DNA from: Rhodocyclaceae bacterium
Lineage (GTDB): Bacteria > Pseudomonadota > Gammaproteobacteria > Burkholderiales > Rhodocyclaceae
Direction of reading: 5' to 3'
DNA: 64,000 nucleotides
Assembly (NCBI GenBank): GCA_006218025.1
Contig: VBWA01000002.1
Location: 120,301 to 184,300 of the forward strand
Part shown: in pieces, positions 25,615-34,255 of the stretch
Layout of the letters: every line of letters begins with the position of its first letter
How positions within the stretch are numbered: position 1 is the first letter of the stretch
Program-made: the position numbers and the translations under genes
Notes under the pieces: model-generated
The model's input: only the letters and a program-made list of their open reading frames with translations
Databases searched by the model: none
Told to the model about the DNA's origin: nothing

Positions 25615-25670
25615 ATTTGTCTTGACAAATGCCTCTCGCTCCCTAGAATACTGGATTGTGCGGTGCACAA
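25615..25670 (+). promoter_or_regulatory. Phasin promoter with two operator-like dyads
   Basis: TTGACA (25622-25627) and TAGAAT (25644-25649) are 16 bp apart. The -35 box is the centre of a dyad ATTTGTC-tt-GACAAAT (25615-25630). A second perfect dyad TTGTGC-ggt-GCACAA (25656-25670) covers the expected start of transcription. Repression by a PhaR-type regulator would fit; this is inference. Confidence 0.7.
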
Positions 25671-25743
25671 GGTATATCCCCACGTCCTCACAGGACTCGA
25701 AAACCGCACTGGCTATACCGTTTCATTAGTGTAGGAGATCGCC

Positions 25744-26178
25744 ATGGTCAGCGTAACCGAGCAACTCGTCAGCGCTAACAAGGCAAGGGTCGAAACCCTC
25801 GCAACCATTGCCGATGCGGCATTTTCCGGGACTGAACGTCTGGCTGCCCTGAATGTAGGCGCGGCGCGCTCACTGCTGGAAGACAGCCTTGAAGGCATCC
25901 GGGCCGCGCTTGCAGCCAACGATGTGCAGGATTTGGTTTCATTGCGGAACATGCTGGCCGAGCCCGGTTCCGGGCAGGTTGCCGACTATTCCAGCAGTGT
26001 CTTCGAAATAGCGATGCAAACGCGACAGGCTTTGTCCCGGGTGGTCGAAGCCCGGGTTTTGGAAATGAACAAGGTCTTTACCCTGGCGCTGCACAAGAGC
26101 ACCAGGCAGATCATCGAAATGGCTCAGGCCAATCCGGTTGCGACGGCCGCAGTCAAATCACGCAAGAAAGCCGCATAA
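25744..26178 (+). CDS. phaP: Phasin (polyhydroxyalkanoate granule-associated protein)
   Basis: This small amphipathic helical protein coats PHA storage granules. It has 144 residues starting MVSVTEQLVSANKARVETLA. It has the typical phasin pattern of heptad-like helices with NKARVETLATIADAAFSGTE and no cysteine or membrane segment. The alanine/lysine tail (VKSRKKAA) is common in the family. A good ribosome site (TAGGAGATCGCC) precedes ATG 25744. No PHA synthase is in the window. Confidence 0.88.
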   Translation: MVSVTEQLVSANKARVETLATIADAAFSGTERLAALNVGAARSLLEDSLEGIRAALAANDVQDLVSLRNMLAEPGSGQVADYSSSVFEIAMQTRQALSRVVEARVLEMNKVFTLALHKSTRQIIEMAQANPVATAAVKSRKKAA

Positions 26179-26335
26179 GCTTTTTTTCAGTGTCCCATTC
26201 TGCCGCCCTGACGGGCGACGGACTCAAGCCCGACGCATCGTTGTCGGGTTGCCCCTGCATCGAGGAATCGTCCTCTCGCCACCGTGGCGGGCAGACCCTT
26301 GGGCTGGCGGGCACGATAACGGCAAAGGAGAAATT
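26179..26335 (+). promoter_or_regulatory. Hairpin-rich 5' leader of the lytic transglycosylase gene
   Basis: This is a 157-nt gene-free stretch. It holds at least four perfect or near-perfect stems: CGCCC/GGGCG, CCCGAC/GTCGGG, GAGGA/TCCTC and CGCCAC/GTGGCG. It ends in the AAAGGAGA ribosome site of the next gene. It may be a structured mRNA leader; I do not recognise a known riboswitch class. Confidence 0.4.
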
Positions 26336-27028
26336 TTGACCGCAACTATCTCTCAACGGTATTTGATGGCGCGTGGCACGAGCGCCTTCCTGAACTACCT
26401 GCATCTCGATGTCGCAACGCTTGGTTTGGTGCTCTTCTTCGTCCTTGCCGGCGGGCTGGCAAGAAACCTCGACCTCATTCAATCAGTGCAATCCGCGATT
26501 CCGACCCTGTCGCTATCGGCGGAGACCCCCGCCCTTCCCCTCGACATGAAGCGCCAGGCTCGACCGCTGGCGCCCGCCATGGGGGCCGCCCTCGATTACG
26601 TGGCCCAGCGCTACCGCCTTGCTCCCGAGGCCCTGCTGCCGATATTTGAAACTGCCCAGGCCGCGGCGCGCGAGCGGCAACTCGATCCCTTGCTGATCAT
26701 TGCCGTGATCGCCATCGAATCCAGGTTCAATCCGTTCTCCCAGAGCCCTGTGGGCGCCCAGGGCCTGATGCAGATCATTCCGCGCTTCCACCAGGACAAG
26801 GTGCAGAAAACCGCGGGAGAGCAGCCTTTCCTGGATCCGGTCATGAACGTTCAACTGGGCGCCCGGATTCTGCAGGAATCCATTCGGCGGCAGGGTGGCT
26901 TGATCGAAGGCCTGCAGTATTACGCCGGCGCGCTGGACGATGATGAGCGGGGCTACGCAAACAAGGTGCTCGCCGAAAAGCTGCGTCTTGAGCAGGCTCC
27001 GCGCCGCAAGGATGGCGCAAGCGTCTGA
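26336..27028 (+). CDS. Small lytic transglycosylase (SLT domain), membrane-anchored
   Basis: This is a peptidoglycan lytic transglycosylase. I chose TTG 26336 because it is in frame and 5-6 nt behind AAAGGAGA, giving 230 residues; ATG 26366 is the alternative. A membrane segment (about residues 25-46, VATLGLVLFFVLAGGLA) anchors it. The SLT domain has the catalytic glutamate in IAVIAIESRFNPFSQSPVGA, followed by QGLMQIIPRFHQDKV, the NVQLGARIL block and LQYYAGA. The long open frame upstream runs through the leader and is not coding. Confidence 0.88.
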   Translation: MTATISQRYLMARGTSAFLNYLHLDVATLGLVLFFVLAGGLARNLDLIQSVQSAIPTLSLSAETPALPLDMKRQARPLAPAMGAALDYVAQRYRLAPEALLPIFETAQAAARERQLDPLLIIAVIAIESRFNPFSQSPVGAQGLMQIIPRFHQDKVQKTAGEQPFLDPVMNVQLGARILQESIRRQGGLIEGLQYYAGALDDDERGYANKVLAEKLRLEQAPRRKDGASV

Positions 27029-27067
27029 GCGAGGCCTCCAAGACGGTGTTGGGTGGGACGAATGAAT

Positions 27068-27095
27068 TTGACCGTGCAAACTCTGTGGCTATACT
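27068..27095 (+). promoter_or_regulatory. Promoter of the hemerythrin-like gene
   Basis: TTGACC (27068-27073) and TATACT (27090-27095) with a 16-bp spacer lie about 50 bp before the GTG start at 27146, which supports that start. Confidence 0.6.
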
Positions 27096-27145
27096 GGAAA
27101 AGCCAGGTTGCGGTGAAACGTATTCCAACAATAAGGGGAACAAAC

Positions 27146-27580
27146 GTGTTGACCCCCAAAAGCGTTGTTGACGCTACTCCGGTTAAATCAACAACTCTTG
27201 CCCCGAATTCGCTTCTATCTTCCGGTAAAGCGGTTCTGAATGGGCGCCACGAGCTTGTCGAGGCCCAGGTTGAAGTGCTCAGGATGTATCTGGAGAAGAA
27301 ATCCAGCGAGCGTTTGGTGGAAGCGCTAGACAGGCTTATCGAATGCACCGGGGCCAGCTTCAGGGAAGAAGAGGCGCTGATGGAATGCCTCAGTTCCATA
27401 CCCGATCCCGTGCATCGCGCGGGGCACAACGAAGTTCTGGCACAGATGGTCTTGTTGCGCGACTACGCGATCGAATCTGACCGGCGCCGATTGCTGGCCC
27501 AATTGATTCATGTCGATCGCCAGTTGACCACGCATCTGTCGGACGCGCTGGAGGCACCCGAGCGCGAGCATCAGCATTGA
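27146..27580 (+). CDS. Hemerythrin-like four-helix protein
   Basis: This small helical protein has 144 residues from GTG 27146, supported by the AAGGGGAA ribosome site. GRHELVEAQVEVL, the helix SFREEEALMECL, and HRAGHNEVLAQM followed by QLTTHLSDA resemble the hemerythrin/bacteriohemerythrin fold with its His/Glu iron ligands. The ligand set looks incomplete or shifted compared with oxygen-binding hemerythrins, so iron binding is uncertain. The first 35 residues look disordered. It stands alone, convergent with the AraC gene (10 bp overlap). Confidence 0.6.
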   Translation: MLTPKSVVDATPVKSTTLAPNSLLSSGKAVLNGRHELVEAQVEVLRMYLEKKSSERLVEALDRLIECTGASFREEEALMECLSSIPDPVHRAGHNEVLAQMVLLRDYAIESDRRRLLAQLIHVDRQLTTHLSDALEAPEREHQH

Positions 27581-28617
27581 GTCGTTGAGTCGCGGTTCTT
27601 TCCGGCCCGGGTTATCAGGCCGGCGGTAGCGATTTGCGGCGCCGGAAAAGCCGCAAGGGTGTCGGTTCTGCCGTCTGTCATGCGATAGAACCTTGGCGGC
27701 ATCCCGAAGGCTTCCTTGAATGCCTTGCTGAAATGCGTCGAGCTGTTGAAACCCCATGAAAATGCGATCTCGGTGATCGACTTCCATCCACATGAGGGCG
27801 ACAACAGATCATTGCGGCACCGTTCCAGCCGCAAATGCCAGATGTATTCGCTGATCGTGGTGCCGGCGTGGCTGAATGCCTTGTGCAAGTTTCGCTTGCT
27901 GCACTGGAAGGCGTCGGCGATCTGGTCGATCGAAAGGCCGGGGTCGCGCAGGTTGCGTTCGATATAGGCCTTGATACGATCGCGCATGGCTTCCTTGTGC
28001 GACAGTGCGGTGGGCATTCCGGAGCGCTCCAGCAGCGAATGCCGCAGCAACTCGGTGATCGCATCGCCGATGGCTTCCGCGGATTGCGGGGTGCTGCCGG
28101 GAATCTCGTCGAACGCTGCACCCATCAGTTCGCAGGCCAGGCGGCCGATGCCGGTGCGCGCCGAATAGCGCTGCACCATCAGGTCGTCTGCCTTCATGCT
28201 GCCGGTCAACACCTTCTCGCGCGGCACCAGCAGCACCAGTTGCTCGATCGGGCTGGTGTTCGACACGCTGTAGGCCTTCATCGTGTCGTAGATGCTCCAT
28301 TCGCCCGGTGACAGCATCGTCTTGCGGCCGTTCTGCTCGAACCAGGTGCTGCCCTCGAGCTGCACCACCAGCTTGAGGTAGCCACGATCGTCCTGCCTGA
28401 TCAAGTCGGGACTGCGCACCACGCGATGCCGGCTGGCGGAAAGGCGGCACATCTTCACGCTGCCGACTTCGCCGTGCACCATCCGGCCGCGGAAAGTCTC
28501 GTCGCTGAAGGTCTCGGAGCGCAGCCGTCCGAGCTGCTTCCATAGCAGTTCGGTCCAGAACGCGGCCCGCTCCGGCGGCTTGACCTGTTCCGTGGAAATC
28601 ATTTCCAGGGCGCCCAT
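27571..28617 (-). CDS. AraC-family transcriptional regulator (FeaR/AraC_binding_2 type)
   Basis: This transcription factor has 348 residues. Residues 1-200 match the AraC_binding_2 effector domain found in FeaR- and BenR/XylS-like regulators of aromatic and amine pathways. Residues 225-325 form the double helix-turn-helix (LSIDQIADAFQCSKRNLHKA; ITEIAFSWGFNSSTHFSKAF). GGAGGAGAG lies just before ATG 28617. It is divergent from the aldehyde dehydrogenase, which it probably controls. Effector unknown, likely an aromatic compound. Confidence 0.9.
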   Translation of the reverse strand: MGALEMISTEQVKPPERAAFWTELLWKQLGRLRSETFSDETFRGRMVHGEVGSVKMCRLSASRHRVVRSPDLIRQDDRGYLKLVVQLEGSTWFEQNGRKTMLSPGEWSIYDTMKAYSVSNTSPIEQLVLLVPREKVLTGSMKADDLMVQRYSARTGIGRLACELMGAAFDEIPGSTPQSAEAIGDAITELLRHSLLERSGMPTALSHKEAMRDRIKAYIERNLRDPGLSIDQIADAFQCSKRNLHKAFSHAGTTISEYIWHLRLERCRNDLLSPSCGWKSITEIAFSWGFNSSTHFSKAFKEAFGMPPRFYRMTDGRTDTLAAFPAPQIATAGLITRAGKNRDSTTQC

Positions 28618-28737
28618 GATTGCTCTCCTCCATCCGGCTATCTGTTTCAGCAGCCGATTGTTTATAGCTCAACAACATAGCATGCAAATCCGGAGTGCGC
28701 AAACGCGTAGCGGACAGCCGCAACCCTGAAATGGTTA

Positions 28738-28767
28738 GTTCCCTGCTGGACAAGTATTCGTTCCCTG
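28738..28767 (+). promoter_or_regulatory. Direct repeat in the AraC/aldehyde dehydrogenase promoter region
   Basis: GTTCCCTG occurs at 28738-28745 and 28760-28767, a 22-bp period (two helical turns), as expected for an AraC-type operator. It lies about 115 bp before the aldehyde dehydrogenase start. Confidence 0.45.
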
Positions 28768-28882
28768 TCGGTTGAGCAGCGCTCCGATCGCTGCCTTACT
28801 CTATGCCCTAACGTCACCCCCAACCCCGCTGTTTCCGTGACGAGCCGCAAACCCCAACAAGACCAGAACAGAGGAGACCCCC

Positions 28883-30352
28883 ATGGGCGCCAACGACATC
28901 CCTTTCCTGAACACAGGCATCTGGAACGGCAAGCTGTTCCTCGGCGGCTGGAACGCGGCCACTTCTGCGCGTGAAATCTTGGAGCCGGCCACCGGCGCGG
29001 TATTGACCCGTGTCGGCATCGCCACCCCGGCGGACGCCACCGAAGCCGCCAAGCGCGCCAAGGCCGCGCAGGCTGCCTGGGTCGCCCTGCCCTATGAGCA
29101 GCGTGCCGCCATATTCCGCAAGGCCGCCGCAATCATCGAGCGCGAAACCGAAGGCATGACGCAGTGGATCGTGCGCGAGACCGGCTGCATCCCGCCCAAG
29201 GCCGGCGTCGAGCTGCACATGGCGGTGGGCATTCTTCACGAGGCCGCGGGCATGATCACCCAGCCCAGCGGCCTGATGCTGCCCAGCGACGGCGGCCGCA
29301 TCAGCCTGGCGCGCCGTGTGCCGCATGGCGTGGTCGGCGTCATCTCGCCCTTCAATTTCCCGCTGATCCTTTCCATCCGCGCCGTCGCCCCGGCGCTCGC
29401 CGCCGGCAATACCGTGGTGCTGAAACCCGATCCGCAGACGCCGATCACCGGCGGCTACCTGATTGCCCGCGTGCTCGAGGAAGCCGGCCTGCCCAAGGAT
29501 TGCCTGCAAGTCCTGCCGGGCGGCGCCGACGTCGGCCAGACCATGTGCGCCGATCCGAACATCGCCATGATCTCCTTCACGGGGTCCACTGCGGCCGGCC
29601 GCAGCGTCGGCGAGCTGGCCGGCAAGCACCTGAAGAAAGTCACCCTGGAACTCGGCGGCAAGAATCGCCTGATCATCCTCGACGACGCCGACGTCGATCT
29701 GGCCGCGTCGTGTGCTGCCTGGGGCGCCTACCTGCACCAGGGGCAGATCTGCATGACCACGGGCGTGATCCTGGTGCACGAGAAGATCGCCGCCAGGGTG
29801 ACGGAACAAATGATCGGCAAGGCCACCCATCTCCCCGTCGGCGACCCGGCCACGCAGCAGGTCGCGCTCGGGCCGCTGATCAGCGAGCGCCAGCGCGACC
29901 GCGTGCATGGCATCGTCGAGGACAGCATCAAGCAGGGTGCGCATCTCGCCGCCGGCGGCAGCTACGAGGGCAACTTCTATAAGCCGACCGTGCTGACCAA
30001 CGTGAAGCCCGGCATGCGCTGCTTCGACGAGGAAGTGTTCGGTCCGGTGGCCTCGATAGTGACGTTCTCCACCGAGGACGAAGCCGTGTCATTGGCCAAC
30101 AACACCGAGTACGGCCTGTCACTCGGCGTCATCAGCGCCTCGGTCGGCCGTGCCATGGCGCTGGCCAACCGCATTCCGACCGGTCTTTTGCACATCAACG
30201 ACCAGACCGTGGCCGACGAGCCGCACATCCCCTTCGGCGGGCGCGGCGCATCGGGCAACGGCGGGCGCCATGGCGGGCCGGCCAACTGGGAAGAATTCAC
30301 GCAGTGGCAGTGGGTAACGATCAAGGACAGCGCGCCGCGCTATCCGTTCTAG
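28883..30352 (+). CDS. Aldehyde dehydrogenase, benzaldehyde/vanillin type
   Basis: This NAD(P)-dependent aldehyde dehydrogenase has 489 residues. The catalytic cysteine is Cys290 in GQICMTTG and the general base is Glu256 in LELGGK. The cofactor motif SFTGSTAAGR is at 231-240. The family's usual proline after ELGGKN is arginine here. GQICMxTG and the overall layout fit benzaldehyde, vanillin or 4-hydroxybenzaldehyde dehydrogenases. The divergent AraC regulator and downstream transporter suggest an aromatic aldehyde as substrate, which would feed the PobA/LigAB route. Substrate is inference. Confidence 0.88.
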   Translation: MGANDIPFLNTGIWNGKLFLGGWNAATSAREILEPATGAVLTRVGIATPADATEAAKRAKAAQAAWVALPYEQRAAIFRKAAAIIERETEGMTQWIVRETGCIPPKAGVELHMAVGILHEAAGMITQPSGLMLPSDGGRISLARRVPHGVVGVISPFNFPLILSIRAVAPALAAGNTVVLKPDPQTPITGGYLIARVLEEAGLPKDCLQVLPGGADVGQTMCADPNIAMISFTGSTAAGRSVGELAGKHLKKVTLELGGKNRLIILDDADVDLAASCAAWGAYLHQGQICMTTGVILVHEKIAARVTEQMIGKATHLPVGDPATQQVALGPLISERQRDRVHGIVEDSIKQGAHLAAGGSYEGNFYKPTVLTNVKPGMRCFDEEVFGPVASIVTFSTEDEAVSLANNTEYGLSLGVISASVGRAMALANRIPTGLLHINDQTVADEPHIPFGGRGASGNGGRHGGPANWEEFTQWQWVTIKDSAPRYPF

Positions 30353-30378
30353 AACTATTCCAACAAGGAGGAGACACC

Positions 30379-31569
30379 ATGTACCCATTTTCAAGAAGAA
30401 TGACTCTGCAAGCTGCCCTCGCCATCGCCGGCCTGCTGGCCTTGCCCGGCTTCGCCGTGGCGCAGGAGCCGACTGTCAAGGTCGGCTATACGCAATCGCG
30501 CTCCGGCCCTTTCGCCGGCGGTTCGCAGACCACGCAGGAGCCCAACTACATACTCTGGGCCGAGCAGGTGAATGCAGCCGGCGGTCTCAACGTGCAGGGC
30601 AAGAAGCGCAAGATCGAGCTGGTCGGCGTCGATGACCGCAGCGACATGGAAACCATCGTGCGCAGCTACGAGAAGTTCATGACCACCGACAAGGTGGATA
30701 TCGTCCTGCCGCCCTGGGGCACCGGCGCGAACTTCGCCGTGGCGCCCGTCGCCAACAAGCACGGCTACCCGATGGTGGCGCCCACCGCACTGTCGCAGAA
30801 GCTGGTGGACATGAAGCTGCCCTACTACTTCGTCACCCTGCAGCAGCCCAAGCCGATGATGAATGCCCTGGTGGAGATGCTCGCCGCCAACCAGGTCAAG
30901 ACCGTCACCATCGCCTACATGGACGACCTGTTCGGCCTCGAGAACATCGGTGCGCTGGAACCCATGCTCAAGGAAAAGGGCATACAGGTGCTGGACAAGA
31001 AGAGCTACCCGCTCGGCGTCAAGGATCTGTCGACCATGCTCAAGGGCATGAAGGCAGCGAACCCGGATGCCTTCATCGGCATCACCTACCCGCCGGACAA
31101 CTTCCTCGTCACCGGCCAGGCCAAGGAAATCGGCTTCGCGCCGAAAATCTTCTACACCGCCGTCGGCACCGCCTTCCCGATCTACCGCGATCGCATGGGC
31201 AAAGCGTCCGATGGCGTGATGGGCATGGGCTCCTGGAACCCGAAGATGAGCAAGGCGGCGAAGGCCTACTTCGACGCCCACGTCGCGGTGACGAAGAAGG
31301 AACCGGACCGCTGGGCCAGCGCCCACGCCTGGGCCGCGCTGGAGATCATTCAGCAGACGGTGGAGAAGGTCGGCCTCGATCGCAAGGCGATGCGCGACCA
31401 CATCGCGAAGACCGAGTTCGACACCGTGCTGGGCAAGATGAAGTTCAACGGCACCGAAGAAGTCGGCGTGCCCGGCATGGTCGGCCAGTGGCAGAACGGC
31501 GAGTTCGAAATCGTCTGGCCGCCGGCGCGTGCCACGTCCAAGGCGGTCGTGCCGAAAGTCTGGAACTGA
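30379..31569 (+). CDS. Periplasmic binding protein of the second Liv-type ABC importer
   Basis: This Peripla_BP_6 ligand-binding protein has 396 residues from ATG 30379. Its signal peptide (MYPFSRRMTLQAALAIAGLL, cleavage after GFAVAQ) and AAGGAGGAGA ribosome site fix the start. VKVGYTQSRSGPFAGGSQTT is the usual first strand and loop. It lies 26 bp after the aldehyde dehydrogenase, so the two are probably co-transcribed. Its ligand may be an aromatic acid or related compound; sequence alone does not show it. Confidence 0.92.
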   Translation: MYPFSRRMTLQAALAIAGLLALPGFAVAQEPTVKVGYTQSRSGPFAGGSQTTQEPNYILWAEQVNAAGGLNVQGKKRKIELVGVDDRSDMETIVRSYEKFMTTDKVDIVLPPWGTGANFAVAPVANKHGYPMVAPTALSQKLVDMKLPYYFVTLQQPKPMMNALVEMLAANQVKTVTIAYMDDLFGLENIGALEPMLKEKGIQVLDKKSYPLGVKDLSTMLKGMKAANPDAFIGITYPPDNFLVTGQAKEIGFAPKIFYTAVGTAFPIYRDRMGKASDGVMGMGSWNPKMSKAAKAYFDAHVAVTKKEPDRWASAHAWAALEIIQQTVEKVGLDRKAMRDHIAKTEFDTVLGKMKFNGTEEVGVPGMVGQWQNGEFEIVWPPARATSKAVVPKVWN

Positions 31570-31577
31570 GCATTGGC

Positions 31578-31652
31578 CGTCGTCCCCGCGAAAGCGGGGA
31601 CCCAGCGCCTTTGCTGGGCTCTTCTGGATTCCCGCCTGCGCGGGAATGACGG
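31578..31652. repeat. Dispersed inverted repeat (CCCCGCGAAAGCGGGG type)
   Basis: Two hairpins, CCCCGCgaaaGCGGGG and TTCCCGCctgcGCGGGAA, flank CAG-rich half sites. The same two-hairpin layout recurs at 42535-42606. This kind of intergenic repeat is widespread in proteobacterial genomes. Confidence 0.8.
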
Positions 31653-31687
31653 GGAGTTCGCCTCCCTGTCTGTCGCATAATCCCTGA

Positions 31688-32563
31688 ATGAATTTCTACC
31701 TGTTCATCGATCTCGTCGTGGCCAGCCTGGTGACAGGCGGCATCTACGCCGTGGTCGCCCTCGGTCTCAACCTGCAATACGGCCTGATGCGCATCATGAA
31801 CATCGCCCACGGCGAGTTCCTCATGCTCGGCGCCTACCTGACCTACACCCTGGTCAAGGTCACCGGCATGAGCCCGTTGTGGTTCATCCCGCCCATGATG
31901 GTCGCGCTGTTCCTGCTCGGCCTGCTGCTGCATCGACTGATTTTTCGCCGCTTGGCCGCGACCTCGCCCAATGCCGAGGTGATGGAAGCGCGCAGCCTGA
32001 TCGTCGGCTTCGGCCTGATGTTCATCGCGCAGAATGCCGCGCAGCTGATCTGGGGCGGCGGCATGAGCGGCCAGCCCTACCTCGACGAAGCCGTGAAATT
32101 CGGCGAGGTCACGGTCGCCGCCAACCGCCTGCTGGTGCTCGCGGTCGCCGCCGCGGCCAGCCTCGCGCTGGTGCTGCTGCTGAAGAAAACTTTGCTGGGC
32201 AAGGCCGTGCGCGGCATGCTGCAGGCGCCGCTGGGGGCCATGCTGGTCGGCATCGACACGCGCAAGCTGCACCCGGCCTGCTTCGGCCTCGGCCTCGCGC
32301 TGGCGGGGCTGGCCGGCGGGCTCCTGAGCATGGTCTATGAACTCACGCCCTCGATGGGCGAGCCCTACACAATCTCGGCCCTGATCGTCATCACCCTCGG
32401 GGGACTGGGCAACATTCCTGGCGCCATTGCCGGCGCGGTGCTGCTCGGCCTGGTCGAAACCTTCGGCACCTACTACACCAGCCCGTCGCTGAAGATCCTG
32501 ATCAGCTACAGCGTGCTGGTACTGGTGCTGCTGCTGCGGCCGAAAGGGCTGTTCACCAAATGA
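31688..32563 (+). CDS. Liv-type ABC permease LivH (second system)
   Basis: This inner-membrane permease has 291 residues and about eight helices. GIYAVVALGLNLQYGLMRIMN and NIAHGEFLMLGAYL are the LivH signature. A repeat-bearing 118-bp gap separates it from the binding-protein gene. It overlaps the LivM gene by 4 bp. Confidence 0.94.
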   Translation: MNFYLFIDLVVASLVTGGIYAVVALGLNLQYGLMRIMNIAHGEFLMLGAYLTYTLVKVTGMSPLWFIPPMMVALFLLGLLLHRLIFRRLAATSPNAEVMEARSLIVGFGLMFIAQNAAQLIWGGGMSGQPYLDEAVKFGEVTVAANRLLVLAVAAAASLALVLLLKKTLLGKAVRGMLQAPLGAMLVGIDTRKLHPACFGLGLALAGLAGGLLSMVYELTPSMGEPYTISALIVITLGGLGNIPGAIAGAVLLGLVETFGTYYTSPSLKILISYSVLVLVLLLRPKGLFTK

Positions 32564-33510
32564 AACAGGGCGCCCTCTTTCTGATCGCGGCTGCGCTGTT
32601 GGCGGCCCTGCCGGCGCTCGACTCGCCCTTCGTGCTGTCGATGGCGCTGACCTGCCTGATGTACGCCGGCCTCGCCGTGAGCTGGTCGATGTTCAGCGGG
32701 CCGACGGGCTACCTCTCGCTCGCCAGCTCGGCCTTCTTCGGCCTCGGCGCTTACTGCACGGCCTGGGGCCTCAGCTACCTGCCCTGGCCGGTGGTAGTGA
32801 TGGCGGGCGGCCTGGCGGCGACGCTGTTCGCCTTCCTCATCGGCCTCGTCGTGCTGCGCCTGCGCGGCGCCTACTTCGCCGTCATCACCTACGGCCTCGG
32901 CGAACTGGTCAAGCACACCATCACCCATGTCGAAAAAACCTACGCCGGCACGGTCGGCCGCGTCATGACCGACACGCCGTCGTCGAATGTCGTGTACTGG
33001 ACTGTGTTGATCATCGCCCTGCTCGCGGTCGTCACCTATGTTCGCTTCGGCCGCAGCCGCTATGGCCACGCCCTGCGCGGCATCGGCATGGACGAGGAAC
33101 GCGCCGCCACCCTCGGCGTGAACCCGATGCGCGTCAAGCTGCTCGGCTTTTGCCTCTCGGCCTGGTTCGCCGGCGCGCTGGGCGCGGCGATGGCGGTGCG
33201 CTGGACCTACATCGACCCGCACACCGTGTTCAATCCCTTCATCGTGTTCCAGACCGTGCTGATCTCCATGGTCGGCGGCCCGTTGACGATCGGCGGCCCG
33301 CTGGTCGGCGCGCTGGTGTTCAGCCTGCTGTCGGAATTCCTGCGGCTCTCCCTGCCCTACCTGTACATGATCCTGCTCGGCGTGCTGCTGATCGTCTCGG
33401 TGCTCTACCTGCCGAACGGCATCGCCGGTCACGACTGGCGAGGAACCTGGCAAAAAATCTTCAAGCGCAGCAAGGCGGCCGACGCAGTTACGGAACAGCG
33501 CCATGAGTAA
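32560..33510 (+). CDS. Liv-type ABC permease LivM (second system)
   Basis: This permease has 316 residues with about ten hydrophobic segments. SMFSGPTGYLSLASSAFFGL and RGIGMDEERAATLGVNPMRVK are LivM motifs. It is a separate gene here, unlike the fused LivM-LivG of the first system. It overlaps LivG by 8 bp. Confidence 0.94.
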   Translation: MKQGALFLIAAALLAALPALDSPFVLSMALTCLMYAGLAVSWSMFSGPTGYLSLASSAFFGLGAYCTAWGLSYLPWPVVVMAGGLAATLFAFLIGLVVLRLRGAYFAVITYGLGELVKHTITHVEKTYAGTVGRVMTDTPSSNVVYWTVLIIALLAVVTYVRFGRSRYGHALRGIGMDEERAATLGVNPMRVKLLGFCLSAWFAGALGAAMAVRWTYIDPHTVFNPFIVFQTVLISMVGGPLTIGGPLVGALVFSLLSEFLRLSLPYLYMILLGVLLIVSVLYLPNGIAGHDWRGTWQKIFKRSKAADAVTEQRHE

Positions 33511-34255
33511 GCCCTTCCTCGAGATCAGCAATCTCAGCGTGCGCTTCGGCGGCCTGGTCGCACTCAACGCCATCGACCTGGTCGCCGCGGAAGGCGAATT
33601 CATCGGCATCATCGGGCCCAACGGCGCCGGCAAAACCACCTTCTTCAATGCCATCAGCGGCATGGTCAAGCCCACCAGCGGCAGCATGCACTTCTGCGGC
33701 GCCGACCTGACCGGCGCGCCGCCCTACGTGCTGGCCCACGCCGGTATGGCGCGCACCTTCCAGACGCCGCGCGTCTTCGGCAGCCTTACCGTGGCGGAGA
33801 ACGTGCAGTTCGCCCTCGACTTCGTCGGCAACATCCGCCGCAAGCAAGACTCCTTCGCCGAGGCGCGATCCGGTGCCAGCCTGCTCGAGCGGGTCGGCCT
33901 CGAGCCCTATGCCACGCTCCACGCCGGCAGCCTGCCGCCGGCCAGGCAGCGGCAACTCGAAATCGCCATGGCGCTGGCCAGCCATCCGCGCCTGCTGCTG
34001 CTCGACGAAGTCGCCGCCGGCCTCACCGAGGCCGAAGTGAAGGACATCGCCGCACTGATCCGCGACCTGCGCGGCGAGCACGGCTTCACGGTCATATGGA
34101 TCGAGCATGCGGTGAACATCCTGATGAGCACCGTCGACCGCGTCGCGGTGCTGAACTTCGGCTCCAAGATCGCCGACGGCAAGCCGGTCGACGTCCGCGG
34201 CGACCCGCAGGTGATCGAAGCCTATCTCGGCGATCGAGCGGAGGCGGCGGCATGA
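33503..34255 (+). CDS. Liv-type ABC ATPase LivG (second system)
   Basis: This ATPase has 250 residues. Walker A is GPNGAGKT in [18 protein letters not shown]. The signature region SLPPARQRQLEIAMALA is degenerate (the usual LSxGQ is LPPAR), while Walker B LLLLDEVAAGL is intact. Such changes are seen in some LivG proteins. The stop overlaps the next ATG as ATGA. Confidence 0.93.
   Translation: MSKPFLEISNLSVRFGGLVALNAIDLVAAEGEFIGIIGPNGAGKTTFFNAISGMVKPTSGSMHFCGADLTGAPPYVLAHAGMARTFQTPRVFGSLTVAENVQFALDFVGNIRRKQDSFAEARSGASLLERVGLEPYATLHAGSLPPARQRQLEIAMALASHPRLLLLDEVAAGLTEAEVKDIAALIRDLRGEHGFTVIWIEHAVNILMSTVDRVAVLNFGSKIADGKPVDVRGDPQVIEAYLGDRAEAAA

Noticed and set aside
26311..26330. GEMM c-di-GMP riboswitch (CACGATAACGGCAAAGG resembles part of it)
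   Set aside because: Only the first few bases fit; the second conserved half is missing and the ribosome site follows directly.
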